Origin: Pseudomonadota bacterium
GTDB taxonomy: Bacteria > Pseudomonadota > Gammaproteobacteria > Steroidobacterales > Steroidobacteraceae
Assembly: GCA_016720075.1 (NCBI GenBank)
Contig: JADJXW010000016.1
Coordinates: 1-25,081, forward strand
Reading direction: 5' to 3'
DNA: 25,081 bases
Of the stretch, positions 9,975 through 16,319 are shown piece after piece. A program made the translations under genes and the position numbers. The notes beneath the pieces were generated by a model. That model was not told the origin of the DNA. It ran no database searches and worked only from the letters and a program-made list of their open reading frames with translations. How positions within the stretch are numbered: position 1 is the stretch's first letter; each line of letters opens with the position of its first letter.

Positions 9975-11690
9975 ATGCTCACGCACCTGAACATCCGCGA
10001 CCTCGCCATCGTCGAATCGCTGGAGCTGGACTTCAGCGGCGGGCTGACCGTGCTCACCGGTGAAACCGGCGCCGGCAAGTCCATCGTGGTCGACGCGCTC
10101 ACGCTGCTGTGCGGAGCGCGCGCCGCCACCGACCAGATCCGCGCTGGCGCAGACCGCGCCGAGGTCGCCGGCACCTTCGACATCCGCCAGGCGCCGCGAT
10201 CGCTGCGCGCGCTGCTTGAGGAACAGTCCATCGAGGTGGACGATGAGCTGCTGGTGCGCCGCGTGGTCACCACCGACGGCCGCTCGCGCGCCTATCTCAA
10301 TGGCCAGTCGGTGGCCGTGCAGCAGCTGCGCGAAGTGGTCAGCGCCCTGCTCGACGTCCACGGCCAGCATGAATTCCAGTCGCTGGTGCGCGGCGCCGCG
10401 CAGCGCGAACTGCTCGATCGCTACGGGCGCCTTGATTCTTTGGCCGAAGAGGTGGAAGCCGCCCATGGCCGCTGGCTGGGCCTGCTCAACAGGCTGCTGG
10501 AAATCGAATCCCGCCTGCGCGATCGCGAATCCCGCATGGAGATGCTTCGTTTCCAGACCAGCGAGCTTGCCGCGCTCGACATGAAGCCCGGCGAGGCGGC
10601 GAACCTGGCTGCCGAAGCCGCGCGCCTCGGCAACGGGGGCCGCCTGCTCGAAGGCACGCAGCTGGCCGCGCAGCTGCTGTACGACGGGGAAACCAACACC
10701 GCCCAGCAGCGCCTCGCGCAGGCGAAATCCGCGCTCAAGCCGCTGCTCGGACTCGACCCCGCGCTCGAGCCGCTGATGCCGCTGCTCGAAGAGGCCTCGA
10801 TCCGCATCACCGAAGCCGCGCGGGAGCTGGGGCGCTATGCCGATGGCCTGGAGCTCGACAGCGCCCGCCAGGCCGCCGTGGAGCGGCGCCTCGCCGCCGC
10901 CGAGGAACTGGCGCGCAAGCATCGCGTGCCTGTCGGCGAACTGCCCGAGCTGCGCGTGACGCTCGAAACCGACCTCGCCAACATCGAAACCGCCGAACAG
11001 GACGTTGCCACGATCCGCCGCGAACAGACCGATGCGCTGCAGGCATACCGCACGCAGGCCACGCGGCTGTCCGAGGCGCGCACGGCCGCCGCCGCCACCT
11101 TCAGCAAGGAAATCACCGCGCGCATGCAGCTGCTGGGCATGACCGGTGGCCGCTTCCAGGTCGAGGTGGGTCCGCACGAGTCGGCGGAACCGCAGCCGCA
11201 CGGCCTCGACCAGATCGAATTCCGGGTCACCGCCAATCCGGGGCAGCCGCTGCGCCCGCTGGCCAAGGTTGCCTCCGGCGGCGAGCTTTCGCGCCTGTCG
11301 CTGGCCGTGCAGGTGGCCTGCACCGCCGACGAGCGACGCTGCATGGTGTTTGACGAGGTGGATTCGGGCATCGGCGGCGCGATAGCCGAAGTCGTCGGGC
11401 GGCAGCTCCGGTCACTGGGTTCGCGCGGCCAGGTGCTGTGCGTCACGCACCTGGCGCAGGTGGCCTCGCAGGGTCATCACCACCTGCGCGTGCTGAAGCT
11501 CACCGATGGCAAGACCACGCGCACGACGCTCACGGAGCTGTCGGGCCAGGATCGCGTGCAGGAAGTGGCCCGCATGCTGGCGGGTTCGCAGGTCACGCCC
11601 AAGGCGCTGGCGCATGCGAGGGAAATGCTGGCCGCGCCGGCGACCAGCAGCGGCGACACCGCCAGGATCAGGATCTCGCCGGGCCCCTAG
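9975..11690 (+). CDS. recN: DNA repair protein RecN
   Basis: RecN is an SMC-like ATPase used in recombinational repair of double-strand breaks. The 571-residue protein has Walker A GETGAGKS at residues 29-36, a long central coiled coil (about 150-370), the ABC signature VASGGELSRLSLAV, and Walker B RCMVFDEVDSGIGG near residue 460. It ends with VLCVTHLAQVASQGHHHLRV. It follows nadK by 12 bases and converges with fur, with stop codons 4 bases apart. No LexA box was recognised upstream. Confidence 0.96.
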   Translation: MLTHLNIRDLAIVESLELDFSGGLTVLTGETGAGKSIVVDALTLLCGARAATDQIRAGADRAEVAGTFDIRQAPRSLRALLEEQSIEVDDELLVRRVVTTDGRSRAYLNGQSVAVQQLREVVSALLDVHGQHEFQSLVRGAAQRELLDRYGRLDSLAEEVEAAHGRWLGLLNRLLEIESRLRDRESRMEMLRFQTSELAALDMKPGEAANLAAEAARLGNGGRLLEGTQLAAQLLYDGETNTAQQRLAQAKSALKPLLGLDPALEPLMPLLEEASIRITEAARELGRYADGLELDSARQAAVERRLAAAEELARKHRVPVGELPELRVTLETDLANIETAEQDVATIRREQTDALQAYRTQATRLSEARTAAAATFSKEITARMQLLGMTGGRFQVEVGPHESAEPQPHGLDQIEFRVTANPGQPLRPLAKVASGGELSRLSLAVQVACTADERRCMVFDEVDSGIGGAIAEVVGRQLRSLGSRGQVLCVTHLAQVASQGHHHLRVLKLTDGKTTRTTLTELSGQDRVQEVARMLAGSQVTPKALAHAREMLAAPATSSGDTARIRISPGP

Positions 11691-11695
11691 GGGCC
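11682..11695. repeat. 14-bp palindrome spanning the recN and fur stop codons
   Basis: GGCCCCTAGGGGCC is a perfect palindrome. It contains the recN TAG (11688-11690) and touches the fur TAG (11697-11695 on the minus strand). It has no spare loop and no T-run on either side, so it is not a normal intrinsic terminator. It may be a symmetric sequence forced by the two stop codons. Confidence 0.45.
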
Positions 11696-12144
11696 TACTG
11701 CGGCTTCTTCATCAGCGCGGCGGCTGCCCGCGACGGGCATTCGACCTTGCGGCAACGTCCATACAGGATCATCGAGTGATCGTGGATATCGAAGCCCTTG
11801 GTGCCTGCGATGGCCTTCTGGCGCTCTTCGATGTCCTTGTCGACGAACTCCTCGACCTTGCCGCAGTCCAAGCACACGATGTGGTCGTGGTGGTCGCCCC
11901 GGTTCAGCTCGAAAACGGCCATACCGTTCTCGAAGTGGTGCCGGGTTACGAGGCCCGCGGCCTCGAACTGGGTGAGCACGCGGTACACCGTGGCCAGGCC
12001 GATGTCCTCGTTCGAACTCAGCAGCGCCTTGTAGATGTCTTCAGCTGATTTGTGCCGCGCCCCGCCGCCCTCGAGAATCTCGAGGATCTTGAGCCGGGGC
12101 AGCGTTACCTTGAGCCCGGCATTTCTGAGGTCTTTGCCTTCCAA
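11695..12144 (-). CDS. fur: Ferric uptake regulator Fur
   Basis: Fur is an Fe(II)-dependent repressor of iron uptake genes. The 149-residue protein has the N-terminal winged helix (GLKVTLPRLKILEIL, then IGLATVYRVLTQFEAAGLV) and the metal-binding half HHFENGMAVFEL. HHDH at 85-88 is followed by CLDC (91-94), and CRKVEC (131-136) forms the second Cys pair. Start is TTG at 12144: an in-frame stop lies 9 codons upstream and no ATG or GTG intervenes. GGAG stands 10 bases before it. It is divergent from bamE and convergent with recN. No clear Fur box is visible before it. Confidence 0.96.
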   Translation of the reverse strand: MEGKDLRNAGLKVTLPRLKILEILEGGGARHKSAEDIYKALLSSNEDIGLATVYRVLTQFEAAGLVTRHHFENGMAVFELNRGDHHDHIVCLDCGKVEEFVDKDIEERQKAIAGTKGFDIHDHSMILYGRCRKVECPSRAAAALMKKPQ

Positions 12145-12177
12145 TTTGGTCGGGCTCCATGTGGGGTACTATGCGCG

Positions 12178-12187
12178 ATTGTACAAT
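12178..12187. promoter_or_regulatory. Symmetric -10-like palindrome between fur and bamE
   Basis: ATTGTACAAT is a 10-bp perfect palindrome that gives TACAAT, five of six matches to the -10 consensus, on both strands. Plus-strand use would start near 12194, just before the bamE ATG at 12201. Minus-strand use would start near 12171, leaving a 27-base fur leader. A second plus-strand candidate is TTGGTC (12146-12151) with TACTAT (12167-12172). Convincing -35 boxes are lacking. Confidence 0.35.
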
Positions 12188-12200
12188 GACGCCTCCAACC

Positions 12201-12647
12201 ATGCGACACGAACCCCTGCTTGAGAATGGCTCGCGGCAACGCGCGCTCAACCTGTTCCGCGCCATCGCCCTGTCGGGCGCGATGCTGCTGGCGGGTGGTT
12301 GCCTCTATCACATGCCCATCCAGCAGGGAAACTTCCTGGATCCAGGCCAGGTCGAGCAGCTGCAGACCGGCATGACGCGCTCGCAGGTGCGATTCCTGCT
12401 CGGCACGCCCATGGTGCCCAGTGGCTTCGACCAGGACCGCTGGGACTACTACTACTACGTGAAGGTTGGCCGCACGTGGAAGCCCGAGACCAAGCGCCTG
12501 TCGGTGTGGTTCAAGGACGACAAGGTCGATCACGTCGAGCGATCGGATGCACCGGCACCGGCAGCCTCGCCGGTTGCCGAGCCGGCGGCTGCATCACCCG
12601 CGGAACCCGCCGCAACGCCGGCGCCCGCCACCTCAGCCACTCCCTGA
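12201..12647 (+). CDS. bamE: Outer membrane protein assembly factor BamE (lipoprotein)
   Basis: BamE is a small outer-membrane lipoprotein of the BAM complex. With ATG 12201 the protein has 148 residues: a lipoprotein signal ending in LLAGGC (lipid-bearing Cys34), then the SmpA/OmlA fold with LQTGMTRSQVRFLLGTPMV, DRWDYYYYVK and LSVWFKDDKVDHVE. The last 35 residues are a low-complexity Ala/Pro tail not typical of BamE. The exact start is uncertain: ATGs at 12159, 12171 and 12186 are in frame, and none has a good ribosome-binding site. Its last 118 bases overlap the 3' end of ratA on the other strand. Confidence 0.9.
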   Translation: MRHEPLLENGSRQRALNLFRAIALSGAMLLAGGCLYHMPIQQGNFLDPGQVEQLQTGMTRSQVRFLLGTPMVPSGFDQDRWDYYYYVKVGRTWKPETKRLSVWFKDDKVDHVERSDAPAPAASPVAEPAAASPAEPAATPAPATSATP

Positions 12648-13075
12648 CGGGCGCGCGCCACGAAGGCGTCCACCAGGGATCCGGCCATCCGTTCGATCAT
12701 CGGGCCCATCGCAAGACCCGCCAGTCCGCGCTGCAGCTCGAAGCGCAGCACCAGCTGCACGCTGCACCCGCTTTCACCGGGCGCCGCAGGCAAGGGCTCC
12801 AGGGTCCACTCGCCCGTCAGGCTGCGAAACGGACCTTCTTCGAGATCCATGCGGACACTGCGGTCCGCCACCAGCTGGTTGCGCGTGACGAACGAAGTGC
12901 GCAGCGCGCCGCTGCCCACCGTGAGCCGCGCGCGCAGCATGTCGTGGGTGCGTTCCAGCACGCTGGCCGCCTGGCATCCCGGGACGAACTGCGGATAGCT
13001 GTCGATATCGTTGATCAGCGCAAACATGCGCTGCGCGGGCACGGGAACCAGTGCTGAGCGGCGGATCTCTCGCAT
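12530..13075 (-). CDS. ratA: RatA-type START/polyketide cyclase-like protein
   Basis: RatA (PasT) belongs to the START-like cyclase/dehydrase family; in E. coli it has been linked to inhibition of 70S ribosome association and to persistence. The core (about residues 1-145) begins MREIRRSALVPVPAQRMFAL, followed by INDIDSYPQFVPGC, the family hallmark, and contains MDLEEGPFRSLTGEWTLEPL. The reading frame stays open far upstream (to 13672), but ATG 13075 gives the family's usual N-terminus. The C-terminus is longer than usual: about 35 Gly/Ala-rich residues encoded antisense to the bamE tail. Placement beside smpB is the common arrangement. Confidence 0.9.
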   Translation of the reverse strand: MREIRRSALVPVPAQRMFALINDIDSYPQFVPGCQAASVLERTHDMLRARLTVGSGALRTSFVTRNQLVADRSVRMDLEEGPFRSLTGEWTLEPLPAAPGESGCSVQLVLRFELQRGLAGLAMGPMIERMAGSLVDAFVARARQGVAEVAGAGVAAGSAGDAAAGSATGEAAGAGASDRST

Positions 13076-13079
13076 GCCG

Positions 13080-13086
13080 CATAATA
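13080..13086. promoter_or_regulatory. Shared AT-rich -10 core between divergent ratA and smpB
   Basis: The seven bases CATAATA give CATAAT on the plus strand (13080-13085) and TATTAT on the minus strand (13086-13081). Each matches the -10 consensus at five of six positions. Each is followed after exactly 5 bases by an ATG (smpB 13091, ratA 13075). Neither gene has a Shine-Dalgarno sequence. No -35 was recognised on either side. Confidence 0.45.
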
Positions 13087-13090
13087 CCGC

Positions 13091-13561
13091 ATGGCCAAAA
13101 GCACCACGGATGAAGGCAAGCTGATCGCGGAGAACCGCCGCGCGCGCCACGACTATTTCATCGAGGATCGATACGAAGCCGGCCTGATGCTGATGGGCTG
13201 GGAGGTCAAGTCGATGCGCGCCGGCAAGGCGCAGATCGCCGAAGGCTATGTGGTCATCCGCGGCAGCGAGATCTGGCTGATCGGCGCACACATCTCGCCC
13301 CTGTCCTCGGCATCCACGCATGTGATCACCGACCCGGTGCGCGCGCGCAAGCTGCTGCTGAACCGCGCCGAGATCGACAAGCTGGTCGGCGCCGTCGAGC
13401 GCTCCGGCTACACCATCGTGCCGCTGGAGCTTTACTGGAAGGCCGGCCGCGCCAAGCTGCGAATCGGGCTTGCCAAGGGCAAGAAGCAGCACGACAAGCG
13501 CGCCACCGAGAAGGACCGCGACTGGCAGCGCGACAAGGCCCGCGTGATGCGCGTGCGCTGA
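13091..13561 (+). CDS. smpB: SsrA-binding protein SmpB
   Basis: SmpB binds tmRNA and brings it to stalled ribosomes in trans-translation. The 156-residue protein contains NRRARHDYFIEDRYEAGLML, then GWEVKSMRAGKAQIAEGYV, the OB-fold core IWLIGAHISPL, and LYWKAGRAKLRIGLAKGKK. It ends in a basic tail (KRATEKDRDWQRDKARVMR) that occupies the mRNA channel. Its partner RNA gene ssrA lies about 890 bases downstream on the same strand, with one radical SAM gene between. The ATG is 5 bases after a -10-like box, so the message may be leaderless. Confidence 0.97.
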   Translation: MAKSTTDEGKLIAENRRARHDYFIEDRYEAGLMLMGWEVKSMRAGKAQIAEGYVVIRGSEIWLIGAHISPLSSASTHVITDPVRARKLLLNRAEIDKLVGAVERSGYTIVPLELYWKAGRAKLRIGLAKGKKQHDKRATEKDRDWQRDKARVMRVR

Positions 13562-13569
13562 AGCGCTCC

Positions 13570-14433
13570 GTGGCACCTGCCATTTCCATTGCGCTGCGCG
13601 AATTCCGGGACCTGTGGATCCATACCGGAACGGCCTGCAACCTCTCCTGCCCGTTCTGCCACGAGGGATCAAAGCCCGGCGATGCGCGCCTCGAGGCCCT
13701 CGGCGTGGCGCAGGTGCTGCCGGTGCTCCAGGCCGCGGCGGCGGCCGGCGCCCGTCGTTTCATCTTCACGGGCGGCGAGCCGCTGATCCTCAAGGGCATC
13801 CAGCCACTGCTGCTCGCGGCGCTTGGTCTGCGGCCCGTGCTGGTGCTCACCAATGGCACGGCGCCGTGGATCCGCCGCAGCCACCTGCTGGCCGCCCTGC
13901 GCACCGCCCCGCATCCACTGTCGTTCCGCGTCAGCCTCGACACGCCGGATGAAGCCGCGCACGACGCCCAGCGGGGCCTGAAGAATTTCCGCAAGGCCAT
14001 CGAGGGATTGAAGCTGCTGCATGCCGCAGGCTTCGAGGTTGGCATCACGCGGCAGATGCAGTCCGGGGAGAACCAGGCGCAGGTGCTGCAGCGCTTCGGG
14101 CAGCTTCTGCGAAAAAACAATCTGCCGGAGAATCTTTCGATAGTGGCGCTGCCGCAGCTCGGGGCGCTCGATGCCGCCGCCGGTCCGCCCATGGCGGTTC
14201 GCACTGCCGCGCCGGGCACGCCCCTGTGCGCGCACGGGCGCATGCTGATCCGGCGCGACGGGGAGCTCAGGCTGACAGCCTGCGCGCTGGTGGACGATGA
14301 CCCCGCCTTCGACCGTCTCGCCGACGTTGAATCGGCGCTCGCCGCCCCCATCAACCCCACGCATCGGCGCTGCAGCCTGTGCCTGGGCGGCGATGTGAAC
14401 TACGTCGGCGCAGCTGCGCAGGCAGGCGTATAA
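13570..14433 (+). CDS. Radical SAM protein, between smpB and ssrA
   Basis: This is a 287-residue radical SAM enzyme of unknown substrate. CxxxCxxC at residues 23, 27 and 30 (ACNLSCPFCHEG) binds the catalytic 4Fe-4S cluster. GGEPLIL at 68-74 contacts SAM, and VLTNGTAPW and FRVSLDTPDE are the expected strands of the partial barrel. The C-terminus has further cysteines (LCAHGRM, LTACALVDDD, CSLCLGG) that could hold an auxiliary cluster, as in SPASM/twitch-type proteins. Start is GTG 13570, 8 bases after the smpB stop; no other start precedes the motif. Its TAA lies inside the ssrA -10 box. No precursor peptide gene is seen beside it. It is co-directional with both trans-translation genes, but a role there is only a guess. 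Confidence 0.85.
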   Translation: MAPAISIALREFRDLWIHTGTACNLSCPFCHEGSKPGDARLEALGVAQVLPVLQAAAAAGARRFIFTGGEPLILKGIQPLLLAALGLRPVLVLTNGTAPWIRRSHLLAALRTAPHPLSFRVSLDTPDEAAHDAQRGLKNFRKAIEGLKLLHAAGFEVGITRQMQSGENQAQVLQRFGQLLRKNNLPENLSIVALPQLGALDAAAGPPMAVRTAAPGTPLCAHGRMLIRRDGELRLTACALVDDDPAFDRLADVESALAAPINPTHRRCSLCLGGDVNYVGAAAQAGV

Positions 14434-14434
14434 T
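14429..14434 (+). promoter_or_regulatory. -10 box of ssrA
   Basis: TATAAT is a perfect -10 hexamer 15 bases before the mature tmRNA 5' end, and bases 14431-14433 are the stop codon of the radical SAM gene. No clear -35 lies 16-18 bases upstream. A start near 14442 would leave a short 5' stretch removed by RNase P. Confidence 0.6.
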
Positions 14435-14449
14435 CCAGTTTCTTCTGAA

Positions 14450-14804
14450 GGGGGCGACCAGTTTCGACGTGGGTTGCGAAACTTCAGGGGCGTACCGAGG
14501 TGCATGGGTCCTCGTTAAACTCTTGTGCAAACTCTAGTTGCCAACGACGACAACTACGCTCTGGCGGCTTAACCCCGCCTAACCTCCGACCCGCTGGTGC
14601 CTGTGCCACGGAACCGGGGGACGCGCTCACAGGATCGCGCTGAACCGTGCTACGGGGTTCAGCGTTAAGAGACACCGTTAGCTGGCCAAGCGTCTTCCCT
14701 GCTGCTCGGGTAGCGTGAGGTGAGAAAACAAAGAGACAGCTACGTACGTAGAGCCTGAAATGTAGGACTTGCGGACGCGGGTGCGATTCCCGCCGCCTCC
14801 ACCA
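14450..14804 (+). ncRNA. ssrA: Transfer-messenger RNA (tmRNA)
   Basis: tmRNA rescues stalled ribosomes and tags the unfinished protein for proteolysis. The 5' end GGGGGCG pairs with CGCCTCC before the encoded CCA (14802-14804) to form the acceptor stem. The 5' part contains the conserved CAGTTTCGACG and TTGCGAAAC. The tag reading frame starts at the GCC resume codon 14540 and ends at TAA 14570-14572, encoding ANDDNYALAA; E. coli uses ANDENYALAA. The 3' T arm is visible as GCGGG/CCCGC around a seven-base loop TGCGATT. The molecule is a normal one-piece tmRNA of 355 bases. The end points are from stem pairing and could be off by one base at the 5' end. Confidence 0.97.
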
Positions 14805-14810
14805 TCACTC

Positions 14811-14834
14811 GCGTCGCCCCTCAGGGGGCGGCGC
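14811..14834. terminator. GC-rich hairpin between ssrA and the convergent DUF3365 gene
   Basis: A ten-base-pair stem (14811-14820 with 14825-14834, one U-G wobble) closes a TCAG tetraloop. It begins 7 bases after the tmRNA CCA and contains the stop codon of the minus-strand gene (14821-14823). No T-run follows on either strand, so termination strength is uncertain; it may serve as a two-way barrier. Confidence 0.4.
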
Positions 14835-15408
14835 GCTGTACCCGGCGAAGCGCAAACGCGCCACGCAGTTGCCCTTGCCTGTAGCCTGTCGCGGCGTCGT
14901 GCGGATACCCCTGTTGCAGCGCTGCCCGCAGCGCCTCGGATTGTGCCGAAGTATCGCCATGGCACGACAGGCACAGCGGACCCACCACGATGGCACGCAG
15001 GTAGCGTTGTTCCACGCCCTGCTCCGTGATGGTCTGCGAGCTGGCATTCGGCATTTCCCCGCCCTGCGCGAGCCGGGCTGCCAGTTGCGGCAGCTGATCC
15101 CGTTCCCACTCATCGGGCACGCCCGTCAGCGGATTGCGCACGCGCGTGCCGATGCGCCGCACCTGCCAGCCCGTCTCGCGCGACAGGCGGCTGGCGATCG
15201 CCGGCGCCTCGACCTGGCATACGCGAACTGCCTCCACCGGACCGCCGGCGGCCATCGCCTGCTGCAGGCGCCCCTGCAATTCGGCCTGGAAGCGATCGGC
15301 TATGCCCGCAGCCTCGACTTGCCAGGGGGAATCGGCCGCCACGACCAGCATTCCCGGCAGCAGGCCGAACCCGATGACCAGCCAGCGCGGTGCGCGCCAG
15401 GATCGCAT
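14821..15408 (-). CDS. DUF3365 (Tll0287-like) c-type haem protein
   Basis: This is a small exported protein with one haem site. ATG 15408 gives 195 residues: an N-terminal hydrophobic segment (WLVIGFGLLPGMLVVAADSP) that is a signal peptide or anchor, then the DUF3365 hallmarks VCQVEAPAIASRLSRETGW, RRIGTRVRNPLTGVPDEWE and QRYLRAIVVGPLCLSCHGD. CLSCH near residue 146 is the covalent haem motif. The family resembles haem-binding PAS-like sensor domains; its function is not settled. It is the last gene of the three-gene minus operon. The ATG overlaps the preceding TGA by one base (TGATG); GTG 15411 is an alternative start. Haem attachment implies periplasmic localisation. Confidence 0.8.
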   Translation of the reverse strand: MRSWRAPRWLVIGFGLLPGMLVVAADSPWQVEAAGIADRFQAELQGRLQQAMAAGGPVEAVRVCQVEAPAIASRLSRETGWQVRRIGTRVRNPLTGVPDEWERDQLPQLAARLAQGGEMPNASSQTITEQGVEQRYLRAIVVGPLCLSCHGDTSAQSEALRAALQQGYPHDAATGYRQGQLRGAFALRRVQRAAP

Positions 15409-16307
15409 CACTTCGTGGCCGGCCAGTAATCGCCGATCTGCGGCGAGTTCTTCGCCGCGGACACCGAGATCGTGTGCACGTAGCGGTACTTGCCGTTCAC
15501 GTAGCGGAACATGTGCGAATCCGGCATGCCATTGGTGCTGTTGCCGAAGCGGCAGAACACCTGCACCACGCCCTTTTCTTCATCGACCACGTAGTCGCGG
15601 TTCACGATGTAGAGCACGCCGTTAGGAATGCCCACCTTGCAGGTGGAATTCGGATCGGCCTTCACGTTGGTGTAGGCGCCGCCCTCAAGCCGCTCGCAGG
15701 GTGATCCCCAGGGCTGGTCCAGGTGCTTGTCTGCGAAGGCATCCAGGTACGCATTGGCGCCGTTGATCATGTCCTGCGCCCTGGTGCGCTGCGCGACCGG
15801 CAGCACGCCCCAGTCCTCCGATTTCATCACGTGCGCGTAGTTGTTGGCGTTGAACAGCCAGTCGCCCTTCGTGGTGACCAGGCTGTCGATGCGAGTGATG
15901 CGCCCTTCATCCACATAGAGCCGGGTGCCGATGATGTAGGGCGTGCCTTCGGTGACCACGATCTCGGTAAAGGTCTTGCAGCGCGCCGGATCGAGCACGC
16001 TGCTGGTGGCCGCGATGACCAGCGGCTTGTTCCACAGCCCCTGCGAGGCTTCGATGGGCGCCATGTCCTGCAGCACCCGCACATTGCCCGACAGCGACAG
16101 CTTGCGCGGATTGCCGCTGCGCTGCGCATCGAGGTAGCTGTCGACCGCCGCCTGCAGCGTGGCGCGCGTGCACACCGGCACCCGATCCGGCGGCGGGGGC
16201 GTGAAACTTCCGCCGGTGGGGCGCTGTTCATTGCCGGCCGGCTGGGCCGCCTGCGCCAGCGGAATCATTGCGCACAGCACAGCCACGACGGTGATGCATT
16301 TCTTCAA
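15408..16307 (-). CDS. Secreted two-domain DUF8021-like protein A
   Basis: Function unknown. The 299-residue protein has a signal peptide (MKKCITVVAVLCAMIPLAQA) and a Pro-rich linker to about residue 45. Two similar halves follow: CTRATLQAAVDSYLDAQRSG (46-65) and RTRAQDMINGANAYLDAFAD (174-193), each opening an alpha-beta unit of NTF2/SnoaL type. The pattern YIIGTRLYVDEGRITRID, GDWLFNANNY, WGSPCERLEGGAYT, PDSHMFRYVNGKYRYVHTI resembles the DUF8021 family, known to me mainly from fungi; this is recall, not a search. Cysteines at 46, 110, 204, 223 and 252 could form disulfides. Start is TTG 16307 with GGAGA 7 bases upstream. It is a paralogue of the gene before it, 12 bases away. Confidence 0.7.
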   Translation of the reverse strand: MKKCITVVAVLCAMIPLAQAAQPAGNEQRPTGGSFTPPPPDRVPVCTRATLQAAVDSYLDAQRSGNPRKLSLSGNVRVLQDMAPIEASQGLWNKPLVIAATSSVLDPARCKTFTEIVVTEGTPYIIGTRLYVDEGRITRIDSLVTTKGDWLFNANNYAHVMKSEDWGVLPVAQRTRAQDMINGANAYLDAFADKHLDQPWGSPCERLEGGAYTNVKADPNSTCKVGIPNGVLYIVNRDYVVDEEKGVVQVFCRFGNSTNGMPDSHMFRYVNGKYRYVHTISVSAAKNSPQIGDYWPATK

Positions 16308-16319
16308 CGTAAATTCTCC

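Noticed and set aside
8976..11201. 741-codon minus-strand frame opposite nadK and recN
   Set aside because: Antisense to two well-supported genes; composition is a codon-bias artefact.
13076..13672. Upstream extension of ratA to 380 codons
   Set aside because: It would run antisense through smpB and into the radical SAM gene; the family N-terminus begins at ATG 13075.
14784..14804. ssrA 3' end as an integrated-island attachment site
   Set aside because: The tmRNA 3' end is a common integration site, but no integrase and no repeat of the end is seen in the following 10 kb.
14484..15109. Minus-strand frames of 63 and 143 codons over ssrA and its flank
   Set aside because: They cover the tmRNA and the wrong frame of the DUF3365 gene.
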